DNA from: Clavelina lepadiformis
Lineage: Eukaryota; Chordata; Ascidiacea; Aplousobranchia; Clavelinidae
Direction: 5' to 3'
Assembly: GCF_947623445.1 (NCBI RefSeq)
Contig: NC_135243.1
Span: forward strand, 23,692,479-23,756,478
Length of the DNA: 64,000 nt
The translations under genes were made by a program, and so were the position numbers. The notes below the pieces were generated by a model. That model saw only the letters and a list, made by a program, of their open reading frames with translations. It searched no databases and was not told where the DNA came from. Positions 1 to 14,657 of this stretch are shown one piece after another. Every line of letters starts with the position of its first letter. Position 1 is the stretch's first letter.

Positions 1-3000
1 TGAGTTCAGGTCAGGTGGGTATAGACGCAAATCAGTGACAATAACCCAGTTTATAGTTTATCTCTGATATGACTTAATATTAAATTGTTTTTGCAAATTT
101 GATGAATCAAATCACCTGAAAAATGCGCGGTAAATTAAAGCAGAAAGTGTTATTTGAGACGCCTATCCTGCAGATTTATTTACCATCGGTGTTCCTTTAA
201 AATATCTCAGATTTTCACAAAAAATTACTTGACCAAGAGAATGCTATTGATCTCCGCCCGTGGTCGTTTACGAGTAGTTTTACCTCAAATTTAAAAAGAC
301 TTTGAATGGTCAAAACTGAACAACAAGAACGACGCGACATAGTCTACTGGTGCTTATGTCATTCATGACGCTGGGTAGAATCCAAAGAAAAATGGTGGAT
401 CCGTGGACAGTGCTTGTGTGATGCTTTGAAACTGGTTGTTGGTTTAACTGTTATTGTCCCAAAATCGTAGCCGCTAAGCCTTATGGTGTGATATATTAAT
501 TTTTATCCTTGGACTGAGAAAACTCGGAAACACGCAAGTTTTTATTTTGTGTTTTAATGTTTTAAATCGTGTATTGCTCGAATTTAGAGCCGTTCAATAC
601 AACATACACACTGGAAAGGATTTCTTTAACGATAGGTGTGTAAATACATTTTCATAGAGCTTTAATATCTAAGGCAGCTATAAGCTGTGATGTTCTCAAC
701 AATGGAACGATGTTTGTTAAAGAAAGTACCAACAATATTGTCGTTTTAAAGCCCGGTTAATACACATCGCTATAGTGTGCCCGTAATATTTTCAATTCGC
801 GTCATAATAGAACACGATCTCGATTTCGATCTGAATAAATCGCGATAGCGTCAAAAACGCGATTTCTCATTGCGGGATTTCTTTTGTTGAAGAACTCACA
901 TGGACAAAAGAATTTATGAGCTATGGTGAGTTAAAGCGAAGAAGTTTTTATTTGATTACTCAGTGAGTCGTTGGCCCAAGCACATAGCACCGGACGCTCA
1001 GCAGCAGTTGGTGCATATTTGAGTGAAAATAGTTTACAAAAGTTAGGCCAAAAAGCACAAAAGTTAGGCCTGCTTATATAAAGAGTGATATTGTTGTGAA
1101 AGTGGATATTTCCTAATTATGACGCGACAATGAAAACGACAAGAAGCTTGTCTGACGCAATCAAACCATCTTTTCATCACAATGAAGCATTACCGCCATT
1201 GATGTGAGTTTTTATTGCTTGTAATCTTCTGAGTGTGACGTAACAAATTTAAAGCAACTTGTTCAAACAGCAGTAAAGTGCTTCCAAGTAATAAGTCCTA
1301 ATAAGGATCGGAAATACGTCACAATAAAAAATACCCCTCCAATCCAGCAAAAGTGACCTGATAAGAAAAAGATTCTCTGGACCCGCTGCTGCAAGTTACG
1401 TCGGTGATGACGTCAGAACAGACTTTGGGATGTATGACGTCAGTAAGAGATCGAGATCTGTTCAGCTGGTGTCGCAAAGAGGTTAGTGATTATAAGATAT
1501 CTATGAAGTGTCGCACAGCGATACATCATCGTTGGAAAGTTAGGAGGTGTTCTGACGTAAATCTAACTTCCCGTTTTCATGTGTGAGTTTGTCTGGTTCA
1601 TGGACGGTCGGAGATGTAATAACCAATCGTTCGCTCTCGTCCATATCTACACTTGTCATTTTTATACAAAGTAAACCAATGCGAGTGTTTATATGCACGT
1701 TAATATAACTTACAGTGCTGAGATCTTCTAACCTCTAATAATTGGCCGTGTTGTCGGCTGTAGCTATATAAAGTGATTAATTGATTATGTTGCACATATG
1801 CTGTATAAAGAGAACCAAAGGTTTATGGTTTTAGTCTCTAGGTTCGCAACTGTTCATACTTACAGCTAAACACTACGGCGTCACAATAACTCATATTATG
1901 ACGATGTTTGGCCGTCACAGATTACTACCAACTACGTAAGCAGAGGTCAATGAGTTCAGTGCTGAATTCATGTTTGCTTGAAACACCACTTGAGCGCTTG
2001 GGCACCACCAGGCGACGTAGAAGGGTCAACTCAGTGATATTGGAAAATGAAATTTTGCTGAAGAAATATGTAAGTTTTTAAAACGTGCTTAGTAATTTCA
2101 GCAAAAGAATACAATTTAACAACAACAGCATTGAAACAAAATCACTAGATAGAATGGAATCAGCAGCTATAGCGTTAACTGTATAAAAGAAATGCGCGGA
2201 CTAGTTCTTCGATATAATAATGCAACCCATTTTTAGCTTATTTGAGTTATTTCTATAAAGTTTCTTTGTAAGTGCCGACCCCCATAGACAAGAAACTAAT
2301 AATGTCGGGAAATATTAAGTAATAATAAACCTTTGTTTGCTCACAGAACATCACAGAGAGAAATTTTGACAACGACCGTTTTCAACAAAGCGAAGACTGG
2401 CTCAGGTAACCTTGTGTGACGTCATAGTCAATTATTAACTGGTCGTTTATGATGTTGGCGTAACTATGGCGACCGTCTAAACTTCCACATTAGCTTGATA
2501 CGCTTGAGCGAACTTGTTAAGCTTCCGCGAACTTTTATGTTGTGAATTGTACTATGAAAAGCGTGTACAATAGCATTTTTGACCAAACAATCAGCAGCAT
2601 TACGTCATAAGGAAATGGCGCACTGAATCTTTATTAATAAAAAATTAACAACGATAAATGGCAGATGATTTTGTTGAAAACAGCAAATAATTCACAATTT
2701 TTGGGTGAGACAAATTGGTCCTTGATCCTGACTAGCATCAAACATTCTACGTCATAATGCGTTTATGCTCTTTCTCTCATAAGGCGAACATACACAACAT
2801 GACGTCACAATAGGTATTCCGTCTGGCCCATTAAATTTTTGTTATTTTAATTATTTCCTCACAAAACCGTTTTGTCAACGTCACGTCAGAATAATGGGAG
2901 ATCTTTTCGACTGTTGGTTTAATAAACTGGCCGGCCTTATTTTCAGCCATACGTATGTATTCAACTAATTCTCGGTAGTTTAAAATTTTTCGAATCGTTG

Positions 3001-5842
3001 TGAAAAATTGCCAGGATTGGGGATTAAGTGGAAACGACTTTTTAATGATCTTGTATCAGTCGATCAATACCAGAGAGCACTTAAGCACCGGTGGATGCTC
3101 GCCAGCACACAGCGCTCGTGTTATCGCAGCTGTGAGCATTAAATCGCGCAGACGGCGATCAATTTGTAGAACCGGGAAGGCATAGAGTTGTAAAAGTTCG
3201 AGATATTTACATCTGTGTTTTGCCAAGTCTCTTTTACAGTGTGTTCCATGTCAGTCAGTCAGTTCCATCTAACCAGTCAGTCAGCAAACATTTTTGTTAT
3301 TGTGCAAAGGTTGTAAGATATTAAATTTATACGATGTACGTCCTTCTAGCCAGATTACGTCAAATCGCTGACAAGTGATCAAAGCAAATGTAGTGTTGGA
3401 CAAATGAAGGCGTCACGTTAAAGAATCTCTGATCTACATAAGATATTCCAAAACTTTCACATAGCTTGTTCATTCTGCCAATACTTTGCCGAATTAAGTC
3501 AATCTTTCTGAAAAGGCAAAACGTGTGTTCAAAATCTTGCGACAAATAAAACTAAGATGTTTTGAGCAATCTGTTAAAGCCACTTGAAACAACTAAGAAA
3601 AGTACTCCAGGTGGAAAGTGTCGACAAGTTTTATAAAATAAAAGGCGCCTTGTTTAAACGCGGTGCCTATTTCAGCGGCAAAGTTTTCAACACTAAAAGT
3701 TAAAGATTTGAAGATCAATTTACGTTAGTTTAAAACGGCCAAGTTTTGCCGTGAAAGTTGAGTTAACTTAGAAAATAGACTATGCAGTTTGCGTTAGTTT
3801 CAAATGCGAAAGCTTTTGAGATTTTGACAGAGTAAAACCGATGGCAATATGATGAAAGTGAACTTACGAGTGTAATAAACGCTGCGATACTTAACTGGCA
3901 CCGTCATCATCTATATACCTGCTTGTTTGTTTAGAGATAAAGCGGAGAGAGATTACGCATTATTTCTGTACGTTACTTGTGTTATCAAGTTAAGCTTATC
4001 AAAGGCTAACACGCAAATATGATGGATTGATGGCAAATGTTTTTTATAAGTTTGAAGTCGATTGAGTGTAAATTTCCACTCATGGAACATGAATCTTATG
4101 AAAAGATTCCCTAAAGCACCGAGCGAAATATCCAGTGACGTCAGTTTTAGAAGGCAAGTAAATTTTTTTTCCCTTTCGTCAGTTCGTCATTGGAATTGAC
4201 GCTTGTGTTTATGACGTAAGAATAAGGATAACCGCTGGAGTTTAACGGTCTAACTTACTCTTGGCTAAATACATAAAGTCGATTACTATTGAGTTTTCGG
4301 CTTGTCACTATTTTGACATTATCATATAACTTCAACAAAATGGAGATGCGTCGGGTAGTTATAATTAAAATAAAATAACTGAAAGATACTTAATGCAAAA
4401 GCTGCTGACGGCAATTCTTTGTCATTGCCATTGCAATTCATTCAATATATTAGGCAATATTATTCAGCTCAGTCATAGCTCTCTAATTATTTTTTTGGTC
4501 GTCACGTTTGGTATTTCACCGGAAAAAAACTGGAGGTTAAAAGTTATTTTTACAGTTTCTTGTTAATTTAACTTATATGTTTTAACAAAGTAACCTAAAC
4601 CTAACCTATAGTATATCTGCCTTCAATACTTAATATAACTTTAATTAAACTCTAAATAGCTTAAACCTGCTTTTAGTTAAACCTATTTTCTCGACCGCCT
4701 GTTATTGACAAAGGGCTACTTAACGTGAAATAGTCACTTTCATATATTTGGTTCCGCACCCCACTGGCTTGTACTTCATGACGTAATAAAGCCCGATTAG
4801 ACCGGATGATATTTTGCCGACAACCTCACGTGTTGTCGTAGCGAGCTTTCAGTATCAATTTTGGAATTAAAGTTTTGAGTCGACATTTTACGCAGAATAG
4901 CTTTGATGTTGCATCAAACAAAAGCTTTTAAGTCTTAAATCGACAACAATAGAAAATATTCTTGGCAACTTTTCTTCTTGTTGGTCGGCACCGCTTCTAT
5001 TGTTCGATGTTTGTTGACCAAATGCATGAGCTTTTATGCGCATTTTTGAAAAGTCGTTTGAAAGTCGAACCCTTTAAACCCTACAAGTTGGAACACAGCA
5101 GAGCACTCGTCGCTTCTTTGATTTGTCAAACTTCTGGTATAAGTTTTAGAATCTTGATTATGACGCAATACTAACAGATGAAATTAAAACGAAATGAAGG
5201 AACGTTATTGGTTGATGAAGCGGAAGTATAGACGTCACAAAGAGTTCTCTTCCGCCATAATATGCCGTGCAACTTTCAGGTGTTGTGATTGGTCGACAAA
5301 CGTTTAAATTATCTTTTCATCGTCGGTTGGTTAACTTGATAAGAAAACTTGAAAGGTTTATCTATCAGGGGTAACGAGGTTATGTTGAGTTGTTTCGTCG
5401 GTCACTGGATGCGAAGTCCTAAAGTAAAAAAGTTGCAAGACAAACTGAAACTGGTTCATGGTTCAAATTTTGCCAACAAGTTCACTTAAGTTTGCATGTC
5501 TTTATGCGATTATCGAAATCATCTTAAAAATAAGAGATTTTAATGTTATTTTTGTGTTGTTTGCGTTTGTCGCAACCTTTGTTCCCATAAGACAAAGAGA
5601 AATCAACTAAAATTTGTGTCTAAATCGATTGTATATCTGAAATGCAAAGCCATAGAAAAGCAAATTTTAGCAGATATATTTAAGCAGCGTTTATGGAATA
5701 GACCAATACCGTATATTATGACATCATCTGCTACTTAATTCTTTTTAACAATATTGACCCAACCTTGACACAACCTTGACCGTGGTGTTAGGGTTGAACA
5801 TGACCTTAAACTTTCTATAGATCTCTTATTTTGTATATATAG
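1..5842. other. Intergenic region without recognisable genes
   Basis: No open frame here looks like a protein domain, and short frames up to about 70 codons have no splice-consistent partners. The stretch is AT-rich and carries repeated CRE-like palindromes (TGACGTCA at about 1408, 1435, 2417, 2800 and 4136) plus many TGACGTAA variants. A 14-bp word (ACAAAAGTTAGGCC) is duplicated near 1036-1072, and a short GTCA-rich run lies near 3245-3285. The missing 5' exon or exons and the promoter of the downstream EF-hand/WD40 gene are probably in its last part. Confidence 0.5.
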
Positions 5843-8800
5843 TTCCGACAGCAGCATCCGTCTGGAAGAACACATCAAGCTTCACCACCTGCAAAAACTT
5901 CTCCACATCTTTAAAAGTCATCAACCTCCGGTCAAAAATGTTCGACCGGGGAAAGAGAAAGGTAAAATTGGATCGTCATGGAGAGCAAAATGTGAATAGA
6001 TTTATAGAAGGCTAAAGAAGCGTCCAAAATAAAACTAATATTTTCAGAAATTAACTAACTTAAGTGGCTTTTTTATTTTGACTCTTGGCGTTGAAATTCA
6101 TCTTCGAAAAAATAAAATCCATCATCTTCTCTCTCACAGGTCAGAGCCAGGAAGAGACTCAGGACCCGAAACAAGCTCCAGGGATGATGAACTTGCAAGA
6201 ATTCAAGGACACAATCTCAGAGATGCTGGGGACCGCCAGGTACAATGACAAGATGGAGATGCTTTTCCACAAAGTAAGTACATTTGCACTATGACGTCAT
6301 AATAGTTCGCCTTTTCGTCGCTAAACTACAAAAATCGCTTAGATGGACACGGCGTGCGACGGGTACGTGGATTGGAACGAGTTTTGCACCTACATGCTCC
6401 TCCAGATGAGAGAGATAGAGCATCTTCAGAAGATGAAGCTCATACCGTTCGCATCAGCGGCCATCATAAAGCAGATATTCCACAACAAGGTGACGTCAAA
6501 CAAACAAGCATTGGTGTCGTTGCAGACAGAGTTGTATTATCTTGCCGTAACTGTGTGAGCTTTGAACAATAAAATAGATCAAGTTTGTGTACAGTGTACG
6601 CTATATGTAGACATAAAGTGTTGCTCTATATTGCAGCACACCTGCAAGTTTTCTTGCCTTAGTGGATTTTATTGTCTGTGTTTGTAAGATTCGCTTCATA
6701 AAAGGCTTTCAGTTTTGTTTTGAGTTTTAGCCAAACTTTTTCTCACTTGCTTAGCACCTGCTTGTCTAGCATCCACAAAAGTACTGAATTTTCCTTTTCT
6801 TTCCAGCAAGAGACCACCACGAAAAGTTTGGTGGTCGAAAATCCGACCAGACTGTTAACCGTCAGCAAGATCGGTGGAATCGGAGTTTGGGATCTCGATT
6901 TGAGATTGCTGAAGGTAACGAAGAAGTTCTCTTTAAGCTACTGCAGTGATATATTGCTGACTTTCCTTTATTTATCTTATCTCTTCCCGTTCATTTCATT
7001 TGAAGGGATCGATGCTTTCAAACTTGTCATGACCACTTTATGAATACTTGTAATTATTGTGCAGACTTACAACCTGTCGGTAGATGTCGCTGAAGATCAA
7101 CAGCAAGCCACCAGGAAGCGCTTTCACACCTGGGTTACTGACGCTGTTTACATGCGGAACACTCAGAACGTTGCCTTGACAACCAGTAACAGAGAGATAT
7201 ATTTCTACGATATCTCGACCTCTGTATACACGATCGAGTTTTGTTTGTATGGTGAGTTTTCAAATTTTGTTTTCCACCTATTCATAAAAACTAAAATCTG
7301 AAAAAATTATACGCGGTTTCAGCTATGCCAGACGTACCCATGTGCGCCCACTACTGGTACAATAAAAAGGCGCGCAATGGCCACTCGATGTTGTGTTACG
7401 GCGACGACACGGGGGCAGCTCACGTGCTGCATTTCCACTCTCCACAGTCGAGATTGTTCCAGAAGCCCTTCAGCCCGAAACAAGGAATGCAACGAATTTA
7501 CTTCAACGTGAGTCGTCCAATTCAGTTGCGCCATATCCGAGAAATCTTTCGTTGATAATCTTTTATTGTTTTACGCCTTTTGGCTTAAATTTCGATTATA
7601 ATCAAGAAAACAGTTAAGTTTTTTGGATTCTGAAATTTTCAAGGAATTGAAAGAACACCGGAAGTACGTCACGTATGAGCACTTGGGAAACATACACGAT
7701 GATGTCGTAAGGCGCATAATGTACGTGCCTCAAAGTGACGTCATTATTTCGTCATCGATGTCGCCAACTACGTCAGTGGTGTTAATGGACATGAAGAGAA
7801 AAAAGAAACCTTATATTTTCAAAGTTAACAAGGTGAGTCGACGACTGTACGCTTCCAGGTTCCAGCATCACATATCACTGTTATATACTGTATACGTATG
7901 GCATGTCTCATGTTACTTTTTATGTTCACTTGTTGTACGTGAGGGTTAGTGAAGCGCTATAGTTATGGCTATTCACTGAATACAATTTGTTGCAGTTTAA
8001 TCATAACTTGCTTAATCTTAAGTATAAGCTGTTGGTTGCTTAAAGTGACGTAACCGTGACATCATAGGCGATTTTCATCTTTCAGGGCGTGGAGTGTTTT
8101 GACTACAGCAAATCACTCAACATTCTCGTCACGGGCAGCCTTGATCATCTTGTGCGTGTTTGGAATCCTTACGTAGTCGCCCGACCTATTGTGATTTTGC
8201 AAGGACACAGCACCGGCATCTGTGACGTCGTAATCAACGAAGCATACTCCCAGATTGTGACGTATTCAAAGAATGTGGTGAGATGTGTGATTTAATTCGA
8301 TCTATTGATATTTCACACGTCATAAAGGTAATTATTACGTTTTACACATTAAACAATACTCGATTTCTCTGATATTCAGGATACGAGTAGATGACGTGTA
8401 TAAACCGCGCGAAATACGATATTGGAAACCCTTTGTGTTCTGCTCCCTGTTTACGTGTAAGCTTTTACGATTTGTGTAAACAAGTTTACTCAACACTACC
8501 AGGTTATCAAGGTGTGGGATTTCAAGGAACACTCTTGCATACAGACGATATCTCCGAAATTCCCCTCTCTGCAACCAGGGAGAATCCCCGAACATGGTAC
8601 CACATTTTAGAATAGTTTGAAATTGTGCACTGTGCTTATATTTTCTGAATTTCTTTCTCGTTTTAGGTGAATTCCCGCTAAGTTTGTACGGTTCGCCTCA
8701 TGACCTCATAACAGTGACGTGTAACGACAGCATCGCGATGTTGAAGATGGGAAAACTAGATCCAAAAGCGGAACTACCGACGACGCACGATGCATCTCTA

Positions 8801-11800
8801 TGTGGCGCTATCTACAATCCTTTGTTTCACCAGGTTTGTGTTTAGAGACACGTCCCCATTTCTAAACTAGCTCTCTAGCAATAGCTAGCGGACATTTTCA
8901 TTTGACAAATTTTGGGAATAAAACCTGGTGTTGTCCATTCCTTGAACAAATTAGATACGTTATAAAAATTATAAGTTTTCTACAAACTTACTCCCTGGCG
9001 TCCGTAGTGCAATTTTTAACCAAGCAGATAAATTACAAAAACTGAACATGCAAACGAAACTATCGCGATGGAATTTGAACTTCATAGGTTGTAAGCGCGA
9101 GCGATGACTCGACTGTCTCAGTGTGGGAGGTAGAGACCGGATCGCGATCTTTGACGTTTAGCAACGCTCATGGGCAGGAGGAGATTACTCATCTCAGTTT
9201 CGACGAATCTTGCAGACGACTCTTCACTGGAGCAAGAGACGGAACAATCAAGGTCATTGTCTTCTTCTAATGATCCTCTGTGATGAAATAATAGAAAATT
9301 AAGAAGACAGTAGGGCAGGAGAAATAAAATACTCCGCTCAACTGCGAATTACGAATCAATAAACGCCTACAATTATGACGCAACACAAACGTCAAAATCC
9401 TCTTCTCAGGTGTGGAATTTTCAAAACGGAAACTGCTTACACGAGTTGGAGGCCGTGGAAGAGGCGGAAGTGACCGGGATCCTCTCGTTCCAGGAGAGAA
9501 ACATCCTGTCTGTGGGATGGAGCAGGAAAATTGCGATCTATGATGATTCCGACCCCGATGTAAGCTTCACGTTGTTATTGCATAGTACTTTGTGGTGATA
9601 CGTCGTAGCTGATGTCACAATGGTGTTACAATGATGTCACAATGGTAAAATCGATGGGAAACGGGTCTTCTTTGCTTAGTCTTTTGACAATATGTCCATT
9701 CGGGAAATCTTCATCTTTACTCATATTGTAGTGTAACCAAACTTTTTCTCAGCTAGGAACTTCCCGCTCGACAGCTAGTCAATTAGCTCTGTTTGCTTTA
9801 ATAACTTTTAATAGCATTTTCTTAAGTAAAAACAATCATCTTCTCGCTATAAAACCCAAACGTAACTAAACCACCACTCTATACCCGAGCGCAACACCAC
9901 ACCAAAACAAATTCCACGCAATCATAGAATCAACGTGGAATGTAAAACACGATACTAATTAGGCCTTTGGGGTAACTACGTGAGACGTCACAAGAAATTT
10001 GATAAAAACATGTGTACAAGAACAAGTAAAAGAACATAAACAAGTAAAACACGGCAGACCGTGAACATGCATAAAAACAACACAATGCGAAGAAAAGACG
10101 GTGTATAACGTGGTGTCTACAAAACAGGTGCATAAAAATAATCCCGTGACAGTAGCATAGGAGTATTACATGCTTAAAAGCTTTGAGGAGTTCCATCTTA
10201 AACCACCATTTTGAAGAAAATGTTTAAAATAATATTAGATACAATAACAATGATAACAGCTGTTCAGTTTATCTTTTTACCTTCAGGCTACAAATGTCGG
10301 AGCGAAGACCAAATGGAAGGGAGGTCAACTCCATGAGGTCGGTTTGGACAAATGTTAATTGACTTTAACGGTTTGAAATATTTCTCACACTATGAATTAT
10401 CTTCCACCAGGATGACATCCTCGCGGTGGCGCACGGTCCTCCCAACCTCCTGGCGACAGGGAGCTACGACGGATGTATCCTGGTCTGGAATGAGGAGACG
10501 CAACAGCTCTACATCCCGCTCCGAGGACCTGCAAAGAGCTTGACCAGGTGAGGAATTTGTGCTTTTGAATCCTCTTTAAATTTCTGTCAAATATTTACAA
10601 GAAGAAATTATTCAAATAGCCTAACCCTACATGGAAAACTAAATAATAACATTTTCTATTTCCATTTCACAATCCTTCTTTGCCGCACATTGTTACGTCA
10701 TGAGAACTAATTTAACTTTCTTTGTGACGTAGTGAGGAGAGTCGGCCGATAGATGTGCTCATCTTTCTATCACAACGCTTACGTCACGCAAAGAAGAACC
10801 GGGCATCGTTGGTGAGTTGCGAGAGTGGGACTCTGTACTGGTGGTGTCTCTATGGAAGGAGGACTCTTCTCGGTGAGTCAGAACAGGCGTCATGCACTTT
10901 GTAAGTTCCAGCTGATTTTGTGACTCAGTTTAATTTCGTCGTGGACCAGATTAGAATTTCATGCCGACTCACAATCCTCTAACAACTGAGCATGTGACGC
11001 AACAGAAGCCATTTTTTATAACTAGCTAGCAACAAACGCCGGCACATAGCACCCTAATTGTCTCATCACATATTTTATGATCAGGGCATTTCCACGCCGC
11101 TGAAACCCATGAGGGATCGGTTTTGGGGATTTCCTCGTCATCCGATGATCTCTACCTCATCACTGGTGACACTACTGGTTACGTCACAGTTTGGGACATT
11201 GAGGATTATTGCGTCACAGACCAAACTGAGGTTTAAAACTAAGCAACAAGTTTTATTTTATCATGGTGTTGATAAAAGTTGAATTTTTCAGCAAATGTTT
11301 CGTTTCACTTGTCAGGAAATAATCACCAGAAAACCGCCTGTTGCCTACCACTGGCGGGCGCACGAGAGCGCTATAGTTAGCGTTGATTTCATCGACCATG
11401 AACTTCAAGCGATGGTTGTCACTGCTTCCACCGATAAAACCGCCCGCTTGTGGACGCTAGAGGGTCGTTTCATTGGCATTTTCGGGCAGCATGGAAAGTG
11501 GAACCTGAACAAACCGACAACCTACCAGTACCCGAAGTAAAGTCGTACCTGCGAGAGCAAATATTCTTTAAAGTTATTTTAGATCGTTTTATTTTTATTT
11601 TTGTTGATTCGATTAATTAATTATTATTATTAGCATCATGTTGGCAAAAGCATATACTTCATGTGTGGGGTGTTGGTAGTGATTTGGCGAAAAGTAAAGC
11701 GTGTTCAACCAGCATGACACAAATTTATGATATTTAGAAACCCTTGGGGAGAAATCGTTGAAGCACCGGAGCCAAGTCATTCTTGCAGGAGGCACGAAGC

Positions 11801-14657
11801 CGCGCCACATCAAAATAGGCGGCCAGACTTCGTTGAAAAAGGTTTTATAATATATCTACATCAACATTATTAAACGTTTAAAAAAATTTCGTCGATTTTG
11901 ACGTGACAGATACTCCATGTATTGTCATAGACGGCTCTCATGTCGGTTGTTTCTTTATTGTTCAAGAAATTTTCGTTTTTAGATCTTCATTTTCCACAAC
12001 TCAATGATATCAATGAAGTCGACGGGACTTCCCCGACGACAAAAGCGAAAGTAGAGGAAAACGATGACGTAACTTCCGATTTCGACGTACAGGAAGAAGG
12101 AGGTGGTGTTTAAAAGTAATCTTTGTACTTCAGAGGATTTTTTAGCTTAAATCGGTAAAATTTTCCTTCATCAGAATCCAGCTCTTCTCACGACTACATC
12201 AATCTCGCTAAAGCTGACGACAACACTGACGTCATTGCTGAAGTAATAACAGAACAAAGTAAAGTGGATGCTTCAACGACGTCAGAAACTACAGCTGAAA
12301 GCACCATAGTTGGGGAACTCCCTGAAGTGGAACGATTTTCAGAGTCTTCCCGGTCAAAGACTTTCGCTGCCTTCGAAGCTCCCAAAAAACAAAAAGTACT
12401 TGACAGTGTAGACTGTTTACTCTCCAAGCATCGAATTATCTTAATTAGTATTCCTTTTCACATTTAGACCAAGATTCTTGGGGATATAGCCGAGTCGAAT
12501 TTGATTCGTCGAACCACCACACGTCAGCAGCGACGTCACAGAGTTGGCTATATTGACGGAACAAAGACTTCGCGTTTCGGCAATCTTTGTTCCCCTTTTC
12601 AAGCCCTCACCATTCGCGTAAGTATTTTTAATGTGATGATTCATGCCATCTTTTTCAGATTTCAAGTTGTGATATGAACTACAACACCAGGTAATCTCTT
12701 CCGTCACAATGCACATTATCACGTTGTTTAGGCTGAAGCAAGGCCAGCTTATATTGAAACGAGTTTTACTTATACGGTTTATTAACAATGGCACGTGACA
12801 GCTTGCAGATGTTCACGTTGGTATTGTTGAGTTTGAAGGTTGTTTGCCTACAGCAAGCAATGAAGTGTAGGCCTATGTGGGCCGCACAAAAAGTCGCTCT
12901 AGAAATTTTCCAGTGCTGCACAATAGCCTACTTGGGGGTCTGAGTACTCAAAAAGAATTTACACTTTTTTGATCAAACAAAGTTGACCGAAGAATGCGAA
13001 TGTTCCTCATTAAATAAAACGAAAATACGCGTAAAGTGTAACTTTGTTTAAAAATTTATTGGCTACTCGACAAAATCAACAAAACCACGTTTTTTAAAAT
13101 AAGCTTGGTCACTGCTTTATGTGCAATGATATTTCTTGGTGCAGTTTGTAGGCGAGGGTCGCTTACGTTTTAAATGTATACGGTATTCTAATGTCATCCA
13201 TAGATAAATCAAAAAGAAAAGTACCATGATATCACAAGTGACATCACAATACGAAATTTTCTGTCATTTGTATTCTCTATTTTTCGCCATTGACTGTGGG
13301 GAGCAAAAAGTGCCAACCCCGTTGTAGACTGGTCAAGAAATACGACCACAAATAACCAAGGAACGGGAAAAAGCGGCAAAGTCCTGAAAGTTTAAACGTG
13401 CAATGTGTAAATTACAGTGATGCTAGTACGATGGATGGAAGCACGGCCATCAAGCCCAAAACTTGCTTGACACACATTGACCTAATATCTGAATGAGTTT
13501 TGATTAATCTGTTTATGGCATATCCACAATTAACCGCTTGTGCCTGAATGCTGGAATCCTGCTTATAAAATTTCTTTTGATATATGTAACTTTATAATCC
13601 TATATAACTTTTTTATTATACTTTCTAGGACACTGAGTCCGTTGCATTTGATGACGAAATGCCGATGACAAAGCGAATGGTAGAAAAAGGTAATATTTGG
13701 TTGACAAACACCTGGCCTAATTCGGGTTTCGCAAAAGAAATGCTGACGTTTGCAATGTTGGCTTAATTATATTTGATATGTTGACTTGTGGCTAAGAAAA
13801 AAAATTAGTGGCAGCGGTGGGATTCGAACCCACGCCATCGAAATGACTGGTGCCTTAAACCAGCGCCTTAGACCGCTCGGCCACGCTACCGACGAACGGT
13901 ACATCAACAATACGTGATATTATACCTCGCACTATTAACTTTTGTGCTCCCGAGGTTTTGTGTAATGTTTGTTTTGATAAATATCGCGGAACCATGCGCT
14001 AACTAACAATAATACCGGTATGCTGTAGGGCGTAGGCAAAGCAAAGACTTTAGTAATAGTTTAATAAAAAAGAACATTTCGTTGTTTTCAGGTTTTATTA
14101 ACGCGTTGTAACGTTTCGCTATTAGGGCAGATTATAAGGAGCGAAAATATTGTGATAACTGATAAGTGATAACCATTGTTACAGACTTTGAGCGCGATAA
14201 AAACCTATGCGCACGCGCAACTAATATGGATGGGAAACGCGATGTACCTTAAGTCTTTCTGAAGTCAACTACTTAATTCTGTAATGATGGACGGTTGCTA
14301 GGTTACTAGTTACCTAGTGCGATTATGCATATTCATCCATTCTATACCTGAAACGGCGCATTAGTATGTTTTAAGTGCAAACATGAAATTAACACGAAAA
14401 TTTGTATCAATTACTCAACACAATGCTGATTATAACGCAATAAAAAATTGTTTTTCTCCGCAGGAATGTTTTGTCGTAACGAGTTTGACCTGGCCAAGAT
14501 GCCCTTAGGTAACCTTTTCGAGTTCAACGATGCGGAACAAGGCAGAGGTCAAAGAAGAAAAGGTCACCAGGCGCTCAAACGCGGCACGTTGCTACCGCCC
14601 ATTGTGACATCATCAGCTTCATCTATAGCGTCATCGCAACCTGCAGTGACGTCATAG
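5843..14657 (+). CDS. EF-hand/WD40-repeat protein (WDR49/WDR64/WDY-like), 5' end unresolved
   Basis: The exons are ~5843-5961, 6140-6273, 6343-6489, 6807-6914, 7065-7251, 7323-7507, 7644-7832, 8086-8277, 8503-8596, 8667-8833, 9088-9252, 9410-9559, 10287-10337, 10411-10547, 10733-10872, 11085-11230, 11292-11536, 11738-11841, 11983-12102, 12175-12395, 12468-12617, 13629-13689 and 14464-14657; phases agree throughout. About 1,100 aa are visible, close to the usual length of WDR64. An EF-hand pair comes first (MDTACDGYVDWNEF is a clear Ca2+ loop), then many WD blades (VVSASDDSTVSVWEVETG, GARDGTIKVWNF, VTASTDKTARLW). A NPWGEI segment and a low-complexity tail follow. The first listed exon is open but has no in-frame ATG, so at least one 5' exon is missing. 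The donor after 12395 (gtactt) is weak. Relatives are associated with cilia and testis; any function here is inferred from family only. Confidence 0.85.
13809..13890 (-). tRNA. tRNA-Leu (anticodon AAG)
   Basis: An 82-nt cloverleaf reads on the minus strand. The acceptor stem is GGTAGCG/CGCTGCC with discriminator A. The A box (TGGCCGAGCGG) and B box (GGTTCGAATCC) are intact, and a long variable arm is present, as in type II tRNAs. The anticodon stem is CTGGT/ACCAG around the loop TTAAGGC, giving anticodon AAG. A run of T residues just downstream on the minus strand is a good Pol III terminator. The gene has no intron. It lies antisense inside the last intron of the EF-hand/WD40 gene. Confidence 0.95.

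Noticed and set aside
4585-4615. Telomere-like AACCTAAACCTAACC run
   Set aside because: Only two to three imperfect units; too short to mean an interstitial telomere.
5938-5961. ATG at 5938 as the start of the EF-hand/WD40 protein
   Set aside because: This frame joins the next exon out of phase and hits an early stop; the alternative frame continues correctly, so a further 5' exon is needed.
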